Positions 33,846 through 45,527 of a stretch of DNA of 64,000 nucleotides are shown here, one piece after another; position 1 is the first letter of the stretch; every line of letters begins with the position of its first letter. Below the pieces are notes generated by a model that saw nothing but the letters and a program-made list of their open reading frames with translations, searched no databases and was not told the DNA's origin. The stretch is from Pegoplata infirma (Eukaryota > Arthropoda > Insecta > Diptera > Anthomyiidae): contig OY992537.1 in NCBI GenBank assembly GCA_963921195.1, forward strand, positions 204,190,581-204,254,580, given 5' to 3'. The position numbers and the translations under genes were made by a program.

Positions 33846-34417
33846 CCGGAAAAATCCGAATAAAAGCAGAATTGTAAAATCGGTGGGCCCCCATTCAAAG
33901 ATGTCCCTTGCAATTGGAGGGTATAAGAAAAGTTAGTGCAAAAAAGTGGATGAAAACTGGAAAAAAATGCAGTTTCTTTTAATGCAAATAAATTTTTGGA
34001 AGAAAAATTTTTTAGTAAAAAAAAAAATCGGTTAAAAATTATTTTAAAAAAACCACTTGCTCCAAAAACCGATTGCTTTCGGAACAATTTCAAACAAAAA
34101 TTATTTATTTTGGAATGCTAAAGAAAATCGATTGTAGGGTAATACGATGCATTCTGGAACCGATTATTTTGAACAGAAAATTTAGCTGGCTTATTTAAAT
34201 GCTATTCAGTACTTAATTGCATTCATATGTTTTCAACAGCAAACGAATTAGGCATTTTGCACTTCTAGGTTATGTGGAATATTTATAAATGTTATAGTTG
34301 CTCTTGAATTTTCACTCATAACATATAACAAATCGATAAGTTTTGCTTGAATGCAATACCAAGCTAACCAAAGATATGAGAAAGTGGTGCTGCCGTTAAC
34401 ACTAACTTATTGGCTGC
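33846..34417. other. Intron stretch, partial CCCAGC-family relic
   Basis: 'gaaccgattattttgaacag' and 'aaaatttagctggc' near 34157-34192 resemble one end of the CCCAGCAAAATTTTC elements at 40830 and 49863. Nothing else is recognisable. Confidence 0.35.
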
Positions 34418-35257
34418 TAGTGTTGTCAATTATTCGACTTTCAACTTTGTTCGAATAATTCAAATAATTGTTTTTGTTCGTTCGATCAAACGATTAAATC
34501 TAAAAAAATTTTCGATTAATCGATGAGGATAACGAACATAAAAAGTGGTTATTAAAAAATATTTTTATTAGGTTTTTAGTTTTTCAATTTGGGGGCGTCG
34601 GTGGGGAGGTTGGAGGACACCTTTTCCTTCTTTACATAAATGTTTATAAATTCATTTATTACAATACTTACGCTTTTAAAACACACTTTTGTCATTATTT
34701 TGTATTATTTTCTATAAGCACGCCCTTAAAAGTGGGCGGACCGAAAAAATAGCATTTCCTAATCATCTTGGTCCAAATGTAGGTCACTGAACTTCATATG
34801 GCTTAAAAATATTTCATTTGTTGAACAAATATAGAAAAAAAAAGATTAAAAAAAGTTTGTAGTGTAGTGTTGTAGTTCTTTAATGGAAAACATTTTCTCC
34901 CTCGTTCAATTTTGGCTCAGAACTTAATAAAACCAAAAGACATAGTCGTGCCTAACTTCAGGAGTAAAGCTCTTTTATTTTGGACTGTACCGTGCCCTCC
35001 ACATACTGACGGACAGACGGGCATCGCTTGAATGTCTTAGAATCGATCACTGATCAATAATATATATATTTTATGGGGTCCTAGACCGATATTTCGATAC
35101 TGTAGTTGAAGGGTAAAAAAAATAATTGTTCGATAAATTGACATAAATTAATCGATCTATTCGTTATTCGAAAATCGTCATGTTTAAATTAATCGAACAA
35201 GAGTTTGGATTTCTCTGATCGATTAATCGAATTATTCTTAATCGGTTGACAACTCTA
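34418..35257. mobile_element. hAT-like element with imperfect 8-bp duplication
   Basis: The ends are TAGTGTTGTCAATTATTCGA on the left and 'aatcggttgacaactcta' on the right. Flanking 8-mers TTGGCTGC (34410-34417) and GTGGCTGC (35258-35265) differ at one base. Subterminal 'gattaatcga' motifs lie at both ends. A reversed family-A fragment (about 34990-35105, 'gacggacagacgggcatcg') is embedded. No transposase frame is seen. Confidence 0.65.
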
Positions 35258-35358
35258 GTGGCTGCGGAGTTTCGTTTCATTTCTATGTCATCTAAAGACA
35301 ATTTCTTAGTTTGTCAAATGTCGAATTATAAGAAAATCAGAACACGGCTCGGCCAAAA

Positions 35359-38300
35359 TAACTTTAACCTTAAGTTGCGAACACTGTAAATGTCTCTCTT
35401 AATCTACTATATTTCGATGAAAATGAAATTCTTTGCCAGAGCCGACATTTTAAGCATATCTCGAAAACGATGAGAGATGTGAAAAAATAACTTAAGAAAA
35501 AAATTATTCCTCAGAAAAAATTCAATAAATCTTTATAGTAAAAATAAATCATTGAGAAACCCTTAAAAGGCAAATTGGGAGAAATTTAGGAACACCGCAA
35601 TTTCTAAATTATCTCGCTTGGACCACCAGTGCCTTAACAATCAGAGTGATATTGAAATAGTAAATGATAATCTTACATCAATTCTTGTCAAATCCTTTGA
35701 GAAGACGTGTCCGGTATGATATCGGCGTAAGAGAATTCAGCCACCTTGGTGGTCAAACGAACTATCGCAGACAGGGCGAAGGGTCCAAGACCTCTTTAAA
35801 GAAGCAAGAAAGGTCAACAATGACGCAAATTGGACTTTATATAGAGAGGTATTGAAAGTTTTCAAAAAACTTATTCGGAAGTCGAAGAAGAGTAGCTTGG
35901 AAAAACTCTGCAGTGATGTAGAACACACTACCGAGGCAGCTAGACTCAGAAGAATTTTATCTAAAAAACCAATACCGCCTATTCTACTGAAGGGATTAGA
36001 TGACACATGGACAGAGAATGTAACGGAAGCATTGGATGTTCTTCTAAGAACACATTTTCCAGGATGCAATGAACAACCTTTATCAGAGACTCTACCTCAC
36101 GTGCAAACAATTATCCTACACAATCTGTTATCTGATGAGCGGATAAGGTGGGCAGTCGAATCGTTCGAGCCTTACAAATTGCCAGGGCCTGATGGCATTT
36201 TTCCGGCAATGCTTCAAAATACTGCTAGCGAAATAATTCCTTACTAAAGGAAGTTTTTAAAGCGTGTTTAGAGCTTTGTTATTTACCTGGATCTTGGAGG
36301 AAATCTAAAGTAGTCTTCATACCGAAAAGCGGTAAAATAAATCACGCAACTGCAAAGGATTATCGTCCTATTAGTTTATCATCCTTCCTTCTGAAAACTT
36401 TGGAGAGAATTCTGGACCTTTATATAAGAGAGAACCTAGGTGGAAACTTTTTGTCGGCTACGCAACATGCTTATCAGCAGGGCAAGTCAATAGAAACCGC
36501 GCTTCATTCCCTCGTATACACTTTAGAGAGATCTCTGGAATATAGAGAATTTACCTTAGCCGCTTTTTGGACATAGAAGGTGCATTTAACAATGTAAGCA
36601 TGGATGCAATTGTAAACGCAATGGACAGGGCTGGCATAAATCCAACCATCAAAAGATGGATTGGCTGTCTGCTGTCTTGTAGAGAAGTTACAGCCGAATG
36701 GGGGCTTGAAAGAGTCAAAGATATACATCCAGGGGAACACCACAGGGAGGAGTATTATCGCCATTACTCTGGCTCTTGGTCGTGGATCCCATTCTCAATA
36801 AAATGGAGACACAAGGAGTGGCAGTAGTTGCTTATGCTGATGACGTGGTAATAATGTAAACTGGAAAATTTTTGACCACGATATCCCAGTTGCTAGAGCG
36901 ATCACAGAAACAGTTATGGAATTGGGCTAATGAAAATGGTCTTTACGTTAATCCGCGGAAAACTGAGATGGTATTGTTTACACGAAGGTTTAAGATCGAA
37001 AATTTTAGAAAAGTCAATATTAAAGGGGTTGAAATCCTACTTTCAAATCATGCGAAATTTTTAGGAATTATTCTGGATAGCAAATTATCATGGAACCATA
37101 ATACCGATGAACGATTGAGAAAGGCGAATAATGCATATTATGCATGCAAAAAAAATGTTCGGGAAGAAATGGGGACTTGAGCCAAGGATCACGCACTGGA
37201 ATTATACTTCCATCGTAAGGCCTATCTTACTTATGGTCCGGAGTTATGGTCTGGCACAGATCGCTAGAGAGGGAGGTGACTCGTAGTAAGTTCCAAACAG
37301 CCCAAAGGCTTATGGGTCAGAGTATCACTGGTGCCCTAAGAACAACATCAGCTGCATCCATCGACACGATATTGCATCTGCTGCCAATTGACGTCTTTGC
37401 TAAGGGTGAGGCATATAAGGCATGCCTCAGACTCAAAGAGTCAAATTGGCTCAGGGGCCGAAATTTTAGACACAGTAGCATGGACAATTTGGATAACGTT
37501 GTCACTGACTAAAAGGTGTCCAAACTACTTTTCGATCGGAAATTTAAAGTTGAATTTCCGACTCGAGAATTTTGGTCGAACTGGCGTTGCGTTCCAAATG
37601 ATGCTTTAAAAATTTTCACAGATGGCTCCAAACAATCGACAGGAGTGGGAGCTGGATTTACTACGGACGTATGTGATATACAAAAATCTTTTAATCTACC
37701 TTTGAGCTGTAGCATATTCCAGGCTGAAATAGTTGCTATTAATAAGGCAGCCTTACAGTCTCTTGGAGAATCGGAGAGAATAATAAACTTTTACGTCGAC
37801 AGCCAAGCTGCACTAAAAGCTCTAAGAGGCCTTTGTATTTAATCAAAAGTCGTCTTTGAGTGCTACGAGAATCTTCAAAAACTATCCAGCAATATCCTCG
37901 TCTCTCTAATATGGGTTCCAGGACATAAGGGAGTAGACGGGAACGAGAAGGCTGATGAGCTTGCAAAACTGGGTGCAGATGGGGTAGGTGACTTTGTTCA
38001 TATTGATCCCCCAATGCAGTACTACAGATCGAGAAGTGATTGTCAGTGTATTTCCATGGCGAACAGGAAATGGCGAGAGTTAAGTACAAGCAGAATTACC
38101 AGAATAATCCGCCCGCGTTACGACCTCAAAAGAACTCGCTACCTACCTTCTCTTTACAGAAGAGAATGTCGTTTACTCACGTGAGTGGTCACGGGACTCT
38201 GCCTATTTGCTTTCCACGCAAGAACAATTGGACTCATCTCTGAATCTAATTGTAGAAGATGTGATGAACCGAATACGGATAAAAAAAATAAGTTCTAATC

Positions 38301-38571
38301 GCGGTATTAACAATTCGATACTTATTTACATAAAACGCGAAGTTTTCTTGAAATTGCAAATGTGAACTTGCAGTTTTATTGTATTTTTTCCGAGGAATAA
38401 TTTTTGTCTTAAGTATTTTTTTCAAAAATCTCATCGTTTCACCGCGATTTATATAAAAACGGCTTTGGCGAAGATTTTGGTTTTCATCGAAATATAATAG
38501 TGGGGCACCCTAGATTCATAATTAAGAGAGACATTTACAGTGTTCGCAACTTGAGGTTAAAGTTGTTTCAG
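35359..38571. mobile_element. Inverted-repeat pair bracketing a retrotransposon fragment
   Basis: 'aactttaaccttaagttgcg', 'aacactgtaaatgtctctct' and 'ttcgatgaaaatg' at 35359-35430 recur in reverse complement at about 38487-38571. The reverse transcriptase remnant at 35664-38280 lies between them. This suggests a DNA element that received a retrotransposon insertion. Confidence 0.6.
35664..38280 (+). pseudogene. Decayed RNase-H-bearing non-LTR retrotransposon (RT + RNase H)
   Basis: Fragments in several frames follow the order of a single ORF2: FEPYKLPGPDGIFPAML (36164-36220), DYRPISLSSFLLKTLERIL (about 36359-36415), DIEGAFNNVSMDAIV (36567), VVAYADDVVIM (about 36826-36858), KFLGIILDSKLSW (about 37057-37095), then an RNase H domain: KIFTDGSKQSTGVGAGF (about 37610-37660), FYVDSQAALKAL, and VPGHKGVDGNEKADELAKLG (about 37915-37974). 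It ends near a CRRCDEP-like zinc motif at about 38254-38274. At least five stops or frameshifts are visible and the endonuclease domain is missing. The RNase H places it in an R1/LOA/I-type group, unlike the Jockey copy at 11466. Not functional. Confidence 0.85.
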
Positions 38572-38599
38572 AAGAGCCTTGAAACGTTAACGAATTGGT

Positions 38600-40141
38600 C
38601 AGTTATTGAGAAAATCTAATTTGGTAGCACGACTTATTGTTAGTGCTTCAAAATTGCCCCAACACTTTTTACAAAAATCCCTAATTTATTACTAACCAAA
38701 TTAAATAAATTTCTTATTTATTTTTCAACTACAACTTTAACATTCCAAATACCAATCTTAAAATCTTGCACCACCATTTAGACAAAAAAAAAAAAAATAC
38801 CATGCAATAAAAACAATTTTTATAAAAAAATATTTGTGTTAGCATGTAAAATGACATAAAAACCGGTAACGGATATGTGTTTGCATTACCTCGGCATATG
38901 ATTCAACTTTTTTTCAAATACACAAACATATGAACAACGTTCATACACATGTTAGCTGGTATTTTATATGTTTTTCTATGTATGTGTGGTATAAGTATGT
39001 GTGTTGAGTTCAAAATTCTACATTATAATGCTTACACCATTTCAGACACTTGCTACACTGGGATCTAGGAAGCAGCACGATCTTTCTGATTTGTCAGATA
39101 TCAAAATAAACTATCTATCAAGTTGGGGGAACCCCATTACAAAAGACTTGATTTTATAAAAAATTTAAATTCGAAATTCTTATTTCGACTTTGTAAACAG
39201 TGTAATGATTTTACATATATTATTAAACCAACTACTTGTCTGGCTAACAAAAATATAGCATTTATTACAAAAATATTTATGCAAAAAATATTGTTTTGGC
39301 CTAAAATGCATTTGAAGTTTGTTTGTTAGTATTTTTCCAGCTCGTTTTTACTACAATATCGAATGTTTAGGTCAAAAAAATAAAATGTTATGAGTGTATT
39401 AAAAAAAAAAGTTGAAAGAGTTTTAGTTTGGTTTTTATATATTTTTTTTTATTCCACCATAGCGTCAAATAGCAGAATGGTGTTTGTACTGTGTGTTCTT
39501 TTTTCCTTTTTTCCCATAATGATAAACATTAAAGGAAATGGTAGGATGTAGAAAGGATATAAAGTTTTATTTAGAACAATATATAATAATGTTTTGTTGG
39601 ATACGAGTATTATCATTAAGGAAATAGGAAGGTTAGAGTTTTGAAAAATATAATATAATAATAAAAAAAAAAGAAATAAGTTGATAATGTACAATAAAAA
39701 TTGTTGAAATAGTATTAAAGTTATAAAAATAATTGTTTGACATGATATTTTAAAGTACTAACAATAAAAACTTGTATGTCAAATAAGAGATTTAGGTCGA
39801 GTTTATGGTATGTTTGTTAAACTTAGTTTAGCCAAACAGTAGAAGTTTTCTGAACGGCCCAAATTTATTAAGCCCGTCTTAGAATCGATCATACATCAAT
39901 AATATAAATATTTTATGGGGTCCCCCAAAGTTATAAAGTAATACATCGACCGTTTTGTAGATCTGGCATCACCAAAGATAATTGGAAAATTCTGGCAATG
40001 CAAAACTAAAGTTCAAACGTAAAGCAAAGAGAGACGAAAAACAATCTGCATTCTCACTGTAAAACTGATATCTTCCATCTCGCTCACATCTCGATTTTTG
40101 ATAAAATGTCGTAAACAATACCATATGGTTTTTGTTTACTA
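38600..40141. other. Intron sequence without recognised features
   Basis: AT-rich, with no supported gene. Around 39880-39930 a short piece ('cttagaatcgatca', 'attttatggggtcc') is a reversed family-A fragment. Confidence 0.4.
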
Positions 40142-40288
40142 CACTCAAAAAAAAAACTGTAATGTAGGCAAAAAAGCTTGTAAACCTACAAGAAAATTTG
40201 CTGATGTTGAACCCACAATTTTTTTGGTAAAGTTAGCAAAAATGTTTTGCCAAAAATTAGTTAACTAAATTTTTTTTTTATTTTAACT

Positions 40289-41616
40289 TACAAGGGAAGT
40301 CTCCCTGGTGTAACCCGCGGATGTTTATGGAATTGGTTTTATTTTGTAGAGCAGAAAAAATAAGGGGACACGTATTTTTTTTAGCGGCCCAAATTCATAT
40401 TAAGGGGGTAAAAAGGAGGGGGGAAGACAAGGTAATTTTTCAATTTTTTCGTTTATCTCCTATATTATGCAAAGAAACCAAGTTACATATCAAATGTAAG
40501 GTCTTTGGAAAACCTATCTTCGTGTACTAAGAACGTGTCCAAACATGCACAACTTTTCGTCATATTGAGTAAAATACCAAAATTTTAGCACATTTTTGTT
40601 AATAAGTCGAAAAATATTAACTTTTTTGGCCCGTTGTTAGCACCACGAGATAGGTATTTTTAATACCTTTAATCTGATATCACACATGACTATACTTTTT
40701 TTTTGTTAAAATAGGCGTAAATCGTAAAATTATAAAAAAGGTCAATTTCCCTCCATACAAATCGACCCCCCCTAAAAATGAGCTTGGGCCGCTAAAAAAA
40801 AATACGTGTCGAATTAATTTTCGTTCTTACCCAGCAAAATTTTCGATTGCAAAGAACCGATTGGTGAACAACTTATACTTCCCTAGAACCTGTTCTCATT
40901 CTTGTGCAACACCGATTCTTTTTACAAAGGGATTGTCCCAAAAGCAACAGGTGTTTGTAAGCAAAATAAGAACATATTTTTGTTCCTCGGAATCGGTTCT
41001 AGAAATAAAATTTGGAACAGAAATAAGAATTAAAGAAATATATTGAATTGCATTAATTTATTTAACAAAGATAAAGACAATCATATGTATATAAATGGAA
41101 TATTTACATTTTGTTGACACACTTTTATCCTTTTTCGCCTCCAAAGTTGTATTTTGGGCCTGACAATAATGAAATACCAGAACATGGATTTTCTGCAAAC
41201 AAAAATAAAAAACAAAATATTATTACTATTTGACCCGACCCAGACAATGAAAATTTAATTTACTCACCTTTGTTTCAACAATTTTCACGATTTTATCCCG
41301 CTATTTAAATAGAATTTCGTATTTTTTCTTCGTTAACAAAAATAAATTGATATTTATTTTATAATTTTTTTGACACATAATTTTTTTTTTAATTCCTGAG
41401 ACCAAAATGTTATGAAACTTTGATTGCAGAGAACAAGCTTTACAATAATTTTCACTTAACTTGTTCTGAATAATTAAAGTGTAATAGTGTGTGGTTACCG
41501 AAGAACCTGTTCTAGAAAAAGTGTTGTCAGAATCGGTTCTGAAAAATTTTCCTGGGTACCAATATATCCAAATTTCATGAAGAGCGGAGGGTGACACCAG
41601 GGAGACTTCCCTTGTT
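40289..41616. mobile_element. TIR element, ACAAGGGAAGTCTCC family, long copy
   Basis: The ends TTACAAGGGAAGTCTCCCTG and 'caccagggagacttcccttg' are inverted repeats. The short relative at 44830-45088 has the same interior in the opposite orientation ('gtagagcagaaaaaata', 'ttagcacatttttgttaata', 'ataggcgtaaatcg') but lacks two blocks present here. That identifies later insertions in this copy: about 40370-40568, and one or more from about 40735 onwards, including 40830-41556. A 24-bp inverted pair ('acacgtatttttttt' / 'aaaaaaaaatacgtgt') lies at 40370 and 40810. Confidence 0.7.
40830..41556. mobile_element. TIR element, CCCAGCAAAATTTTC family
   Basis: Left 'cccagcaaaattttcgattg' with 'aaccgatt' is mirrored by 'aatcggttctgaaaaatttt' and 'cctggg' on the right. 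The same family is at 49863-50105. It is nested in the 40289-41616 element. Confidence 0.6.
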
Positions 41617-42342
41617 AGTTCAGACACATTTTAGGACCCCATTGCGTTCGGACCCGATAGGTTCAGACCCCGATGGGCCTAGATCTAGTTGGGTTCCTTA
41701 AAAGTCGTCATAGTTTTTGATCTAAAATTTGTGTCCGTTTCGCTTTACCTTGCTTAGTTTTTGAGATACGTGATTTTAGGGGACCACCGGGGTTTTGAGA
41801 ATTACAAAACACGATAACTTCAAAAATATTACTCGGAGGGCTTGTTCTGCGTGTTGAGAGCTACAAAAATGCTTTTGGACTTTTTGTTGTGTCGGCAATA
41901 TTTACCGAGATATGAGCATTTTAAAATTTTCGGGAATGCTAACTTTTTTGGATCCAAAGTTAGGACCCATTAGGGTCCACACATGTGAAGAGGACTGGCG
42001 ATACCATAGAGTGCCCGAGAACCAAAAATGGCCTCCATTTTGCTCTATCTGGCTTAGTTTCCGAGATAGCGCCATTTAAAGTTTTCTGAAAATAAAAAAA
42101 AAATTTACCATTTATTTTTGCTAATATTAGCAAAAAAAAAAAATGGAAAAATTTGGTCAACTCAATTTTAAATTTAGCAAAAAAAATTTGTTCAAATTTT
42201 GTTTAAAATTGCTAATGCGCTAAATGAAGTTTACAAGATATTTTTGCTAACATGCTAATCTCAACTAAAAATTTGCTAAAAGTTAGCTAACCAGCATTAG
42301 CAAAAAAAAATTAGTAAATCTACTTATGTATTATTTTGAGTG

Positions 42343-43148
42343 TACTTTTTCAAACGCAATTTTTTATCCTACTCTATGACTCTGGGGTCCCCGACCGATA
42401 TTTTGATGCGTTACACACGGAATTACAAAGTGAGTATACTCCCATACTTTTGTCTGGAGGGTATACAAAAATTAAAAAAATTCAAAATTTTAATATAAAA
42501 TTTGCCAAATGTTCAAGAAGTTGTTATAATACAATTTTATAATTATTTTTTTTAATTTTTTGCATTCACCTCACAAAAAGTGGCAGACCGAAAAAATGTT
42601 CCTTGCCTATCCCCTTGAAGTGCAGGATAACGAAATTTGTTCTTGATAAGTTTTGTTAAAATGTTTGACTTTAGGATATCACTTACCTCTAAAAACCAGA
42701 GGTAGAAAAATATGCATATATTTTGTAAAACCACATTAAAATTGCAAAATACGATTTTTTTCTTTCCGTCTTGAAAACTAAAACCATTAATGTCTGCTAT
42801 AAAGAAGATATTTGAAATCTAAATAAAGGTGATTAACTGTAACACATAAAGTATGAAATTAAGAAGATCTGATGAAATTTGAATATTTTTTACAATTTTG
42901 TAAAAAAATGCGCTTTGACTTAGAAAAGTAGAAATTTCAGGGCCCAGAAGAACCCAAAAGAGGTCATATCTTCCTAAAATTTTAAAATCTTTTTGGCATC
43001 TACTTTTACCAATTCCGCATAGTCCCAAAGTGAAATTCACTCCGCTTTTTATGGCAGAGTATTATTAAGAAACCTTAAAATTCTATAAAAAAAAAAACAT
43101 TATTTCAAAATGAAGCTAATAATTTTTAATTTTCCTTTTTATTTGCAG
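42343..43148. other. End of the second intron, no gene seen
   Basis: AT-rich. A trace of family-A reverse sequence ('ggggtccccgaccgatattt') is at about 42382-42402. It ends at the acceptor 'ccttttatttgcag' (43135-43148). Confidence 0.5.
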
Positions 43149-43277
43149 TTTTACACGTTGAAGGTACCAATTTAATATTACCACGAGTTAAACGACAACA
43201 TATGGGCGCTTATCTATGCATAGCATCTAATGGTGTGCCGCCATCTGTTAGCAAAAGGATAACACTAATTGTACACT
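43149..43277 (+). CDS. DIP-family protein, exon C (second half of Ig domain 2)
   Basis: The exon reads VLHVEGTNLILPRVKRQHMG followed by AYLCIASNGVPPSVSKRITL and IVH. It carries the second cysteine of Ig2 and the SNGVPPSVSKR segment characteristic of DIP/lachesin-like proteins. The acceptor is TTTGCAG and the donor GTAAGT at 43278. Both junctions are phase 1. The upstream partner, exon B, is 22.6 kb away and the next exon only 433 bp downstream, so the long intron splits one Ig fold between its two cysteines. Confidence 0.95.
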
Positions 43278-43710
43278 GTAAGTTTATTAATGAATTCCAT
43301 AAATCATAATCAAAAATAAGTGTGAAATTTTAATCACAAGATTGATTGAATTAACTACAGAAAATAATTGATTCCGGATTACTTAGATAATTTATTTCTG
43401 AATTTTTTATTATCACATTGAAAATTTTTGATTTCAAATTGAGATAAATGCGTTTTTTGAATTAACCATTTACTACATAATAATTTTTACAAAAAAAAAA
43501 GTAATTAACTCAAATAAAATGTTATTAGACTTAATTTATTATTTTTTTTTTTTTTAATTAAATAAATTTTAATTTTATTTCTTTATCATTTTTAATTTGT
43601 GATGCCTCAATTTTTTGTTTTTTAAAGAAATGTTTATCAAACTTTGTCAGATAATCCTTTAAAATATTTTTGTTATTCAGCCTTTCTATTTTCTAAATCA
43701 TTATTTTTAG
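43278..43710. other. Short intron (433 bp)
   Basis: GTAAGT to ATTTTTAG, AT-rich with poly-A and poly-T runs. No other feature seen. Confidence 0.85.
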
Positions 43711-43848
43711 TTCCACCTATGATTACCGTACAAAATCAACTGATAGGAGCTGTGGAAGGTAAAGGTGTTACACTGGAGTGCCAATCGGAGGCCTTTCCAA
43801 AAGCAATTAATTATTGGACAAGAGAAAGAGGAGAAATTGTGCCACCAG
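43711..43848 (+). CDS. DIP-family protein, exon D (first half of Ig domain 3)
   Basis: The exon reads FPPMITVQNQLIGAVEGKGV, TLECQSEAFPKAINYW and TRERGEIVPPG, giving the linker, the first cysteine and the core tryptophan of Ig3. 'NYW' with a preceding 'SEAFPKAI' is the family form. The acceptor is ATTTTTAG at 43703-43710 and the donor GTAAGA at 43849. Both junctions are phase 1. An apparent ATG in an open frame at 43644 is only read-through of the upstream intron and is not a start. Confidence 0.95.
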
Positions 43849-44212
43849 GTAAGAATAATAAATACTTATAAAAATTCAAAGCACATTTTAAGGGATTTAA
43901 GGTGTTAATAATGAAATTGGCTACTAAATAGGAGCTATTACAAATAAAAAACTTTTTCAATTAGATATTTTTACAACATTTTTAAATTTAATTTTTATTT
44001 ACCATAATAATTGTTTTTAAATATTTAAAACAATCAAAGCATATTTTAGGGGTTGCAAAGGTGTTAATAAAGAAAGGGACTATTTAGGGGCTATTAGGCT
44101 ACTATAAATAACAAATGTTTAATTTAATATATTTACAACATTTTTAAGTTTAATTTTTATTTACCATAATAACTGTTATTATTTATAATTATTTTTTTAA
44201 TTTTTCTTACAG
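43849..44212. other. Short intron (364 bp) with a 158-bp tandem duplication
   Basis: Two copies start at 'caaagcacatttta' (43876) and 'caaagcatatttta' (44034). Each contains 'ggtgttaata', 'tttacaacatttttaa' and 'taatttttatttaccataat'. The duplication fills most of the intron, which ends at TTTCTTACAG. Copies differ at many positions. Confidence 0.75.
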
Positions 44213-44365
44213 GTGGCAAATTTGTCTCAAATGTCACCGAAATCGGTGAATATCGTAGTTCTATGAAATTGCATATCAATCCTTTGGCAATGCCAGAGTT
44301 TGGAGCTTATCGATGTGTGGCCAAAAATTCATTAGGAGATACAGATGGAACCATTAAATTATATA
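44213..44365 (+). CDS. DIP-family protein, exon E (second half of Ig domain 3)
   Basis: The exon reads GGKFVSNVTEIGEYRSSMKL, HINPLAMPEFGAYRCVAKNS and LGDTDGTIKLY. The second cysteine of Ig3 and the AKNSLGDTDGTIKLY end are hallmark DIP residues. Asn-Val-Thr is a possible glycosylation site. The acceptor is CTTACAG and the donor GTAAGT at 44366. Junctions are phase 1, and the trailing A joins GA of exon F to give Arg. This exon completes the three-Ig ectodomain. Confidence 0.95.
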
Positions 44366-44763
44366 GTAAGTAGTCGAAATAAGAAAACCTAAATTTGTTA
44401 AATGCATTTGCATGTAAGTAGGTTGTCACAATTGAATATCGGTAGTAACGATTAAATTCGGTGGATATAAATGTCATTTAATTGAAACAACATAAAAATT
44501 CTGTTGTCACAGCCGAATATAGTAGCAGCAACTGAAAAATTCAGTTGGAAATTTATTTTTCTTCGGATTATAATTGTCCTTAAACTCATGTGGTACAAAT
44601 TTTAGGCCACTTGATCAAATGTTAGATACTTAAAGTTTAAAATAAGATAAAAAAATATGTCTTGCGGCTCATGATATTTGTTTATTTTTAAGTACATGAA
44701 AAATTTTAAATTTGTAAAAAATTAAATTTGTAAAAAATAATTCAAAATATTAAAAAAAAATCA
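44366..44763. other. Start of the third large intron, nothing recognised
   Basis: AT-rich sequence after the donor. Two 'cacaattgaatat...' / 'cacagccgaatat...' phrases about 80-100 bp apart hint at a minor local repeat. Confidence 0.45.
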
Positions 44764-45527
44764 AGTAGCAAAGTTAAATTCGAATTGGCCGAATCTATGA
44801 ATAGTATTCATAGATTTTGAAAAATTACCTTACAAGGGAAGTCTCCTTGGTGTCACTCTCCGATCTTTTTACGATTTACGCCTATTTTTACAAAATTAAT
44901 GTAGGAATGTGTGGTATCAGATTAAAGGTATTAAAAATACCTATCTTTTGGTGCTAGCAACGGGCCAAAGAAGTTAATATTTTTCGACTTATTAACAAAA
45001 ATGTGCTAAAATTTTGGTATTTTATTTTTTCTGCTCTACAAAATTCCATAAAGATCCGCGGTTGACACTAGGGAGACTTCCCTTGTTAGTTGTTAGGACA
45101 CCTTTAATGAATACCCTCCACAGTGCCCTTTATAAGTCCCAGTAAATTTTCTAATGTGAAAAAAAATAAAAATTTTTATTAGAAATATTTTATTTTAAGT
45201 AAAAAACATTTTTTGTCTTTTTGAAAGAAAATAAAATATTACTAATTTTCTTTTTAGCGTAATTTTTTTTTCTGGCGTAATTTTATTAAAATATTTTAAG
45301 CTACAAAAATACTTTGTAAGGTAATTTTGTGGCTTACCAATGTTTTAAAAGTTTTTTTTTAAAGCTCGGTTTTTTAACACGTGTTATTAAAGTGAAATCA
45401 ATCCGAAATGGACGATTTTGCTAATAACTTTTGAACCAATTAACCGAATTGACTGAAATTTAACACGAATCAGACCAGGGAAATGGCAAATATAAATGCC
45501 AAGCTTCAGTATCCTCAAAATTGTCTT
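44764..45527 (-). mobile_element. Helentron/mini-me-like element, family A (minus), interrupted
   Basis: On the minus strand the 3' end lies at 44764 ('aaattcgaattggccgaat'). The copy is broken by the TIR element at 44830-45088 and continues from about 45105 ('gaataccctccacagtg') to about 45527 with the 'gaaccaattaaccgaattga' middle segment. The start block and GTCY run are missing. Confidence 0.55.
44830..45088. mobile_element. TIR element, ACAAGGGAAGTCTCC family, short copy (259 bp)
   Basis: The ends TACAAGGGAAGTCTCCTTGG and 'cactagggagacttcccttg' are inverted. Its interior matches, in reverse, parts of 40289-41616 without that copy's insertions. It is therefore close to the uninterrupted form of the family. 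Confidence 0.72.

Larger units (their letters stand above)
40142..42342. mobile_element. Family-E-like TIR element hosting further insertions
   Basis: 'cactcaaaaaaaaaactg' at 40142 and 'tattttgagtg' ending at 42342 are inverted. Just inside are 'agcttgtaaacctacaag' on the left and 'ttagcaaaaaaaaattag' on the right. The interior contains the element at 40289-41616. No target duplication was detected. Confidence 0.45.

Noticed and set aside
35664..38280. Functional host reverse transcriptase or RNase H gene
   Set aside because: Motifs are in several frames with stops and the endonuclease is absent; it is a transposon relic.
43644..43871. ATG at 43644 as the start of a small gene
   Set aside because: The frame only runs through the intron into exon D. 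Splice sites at 43711 and 43849 and Ig3 homology explain the coding part.
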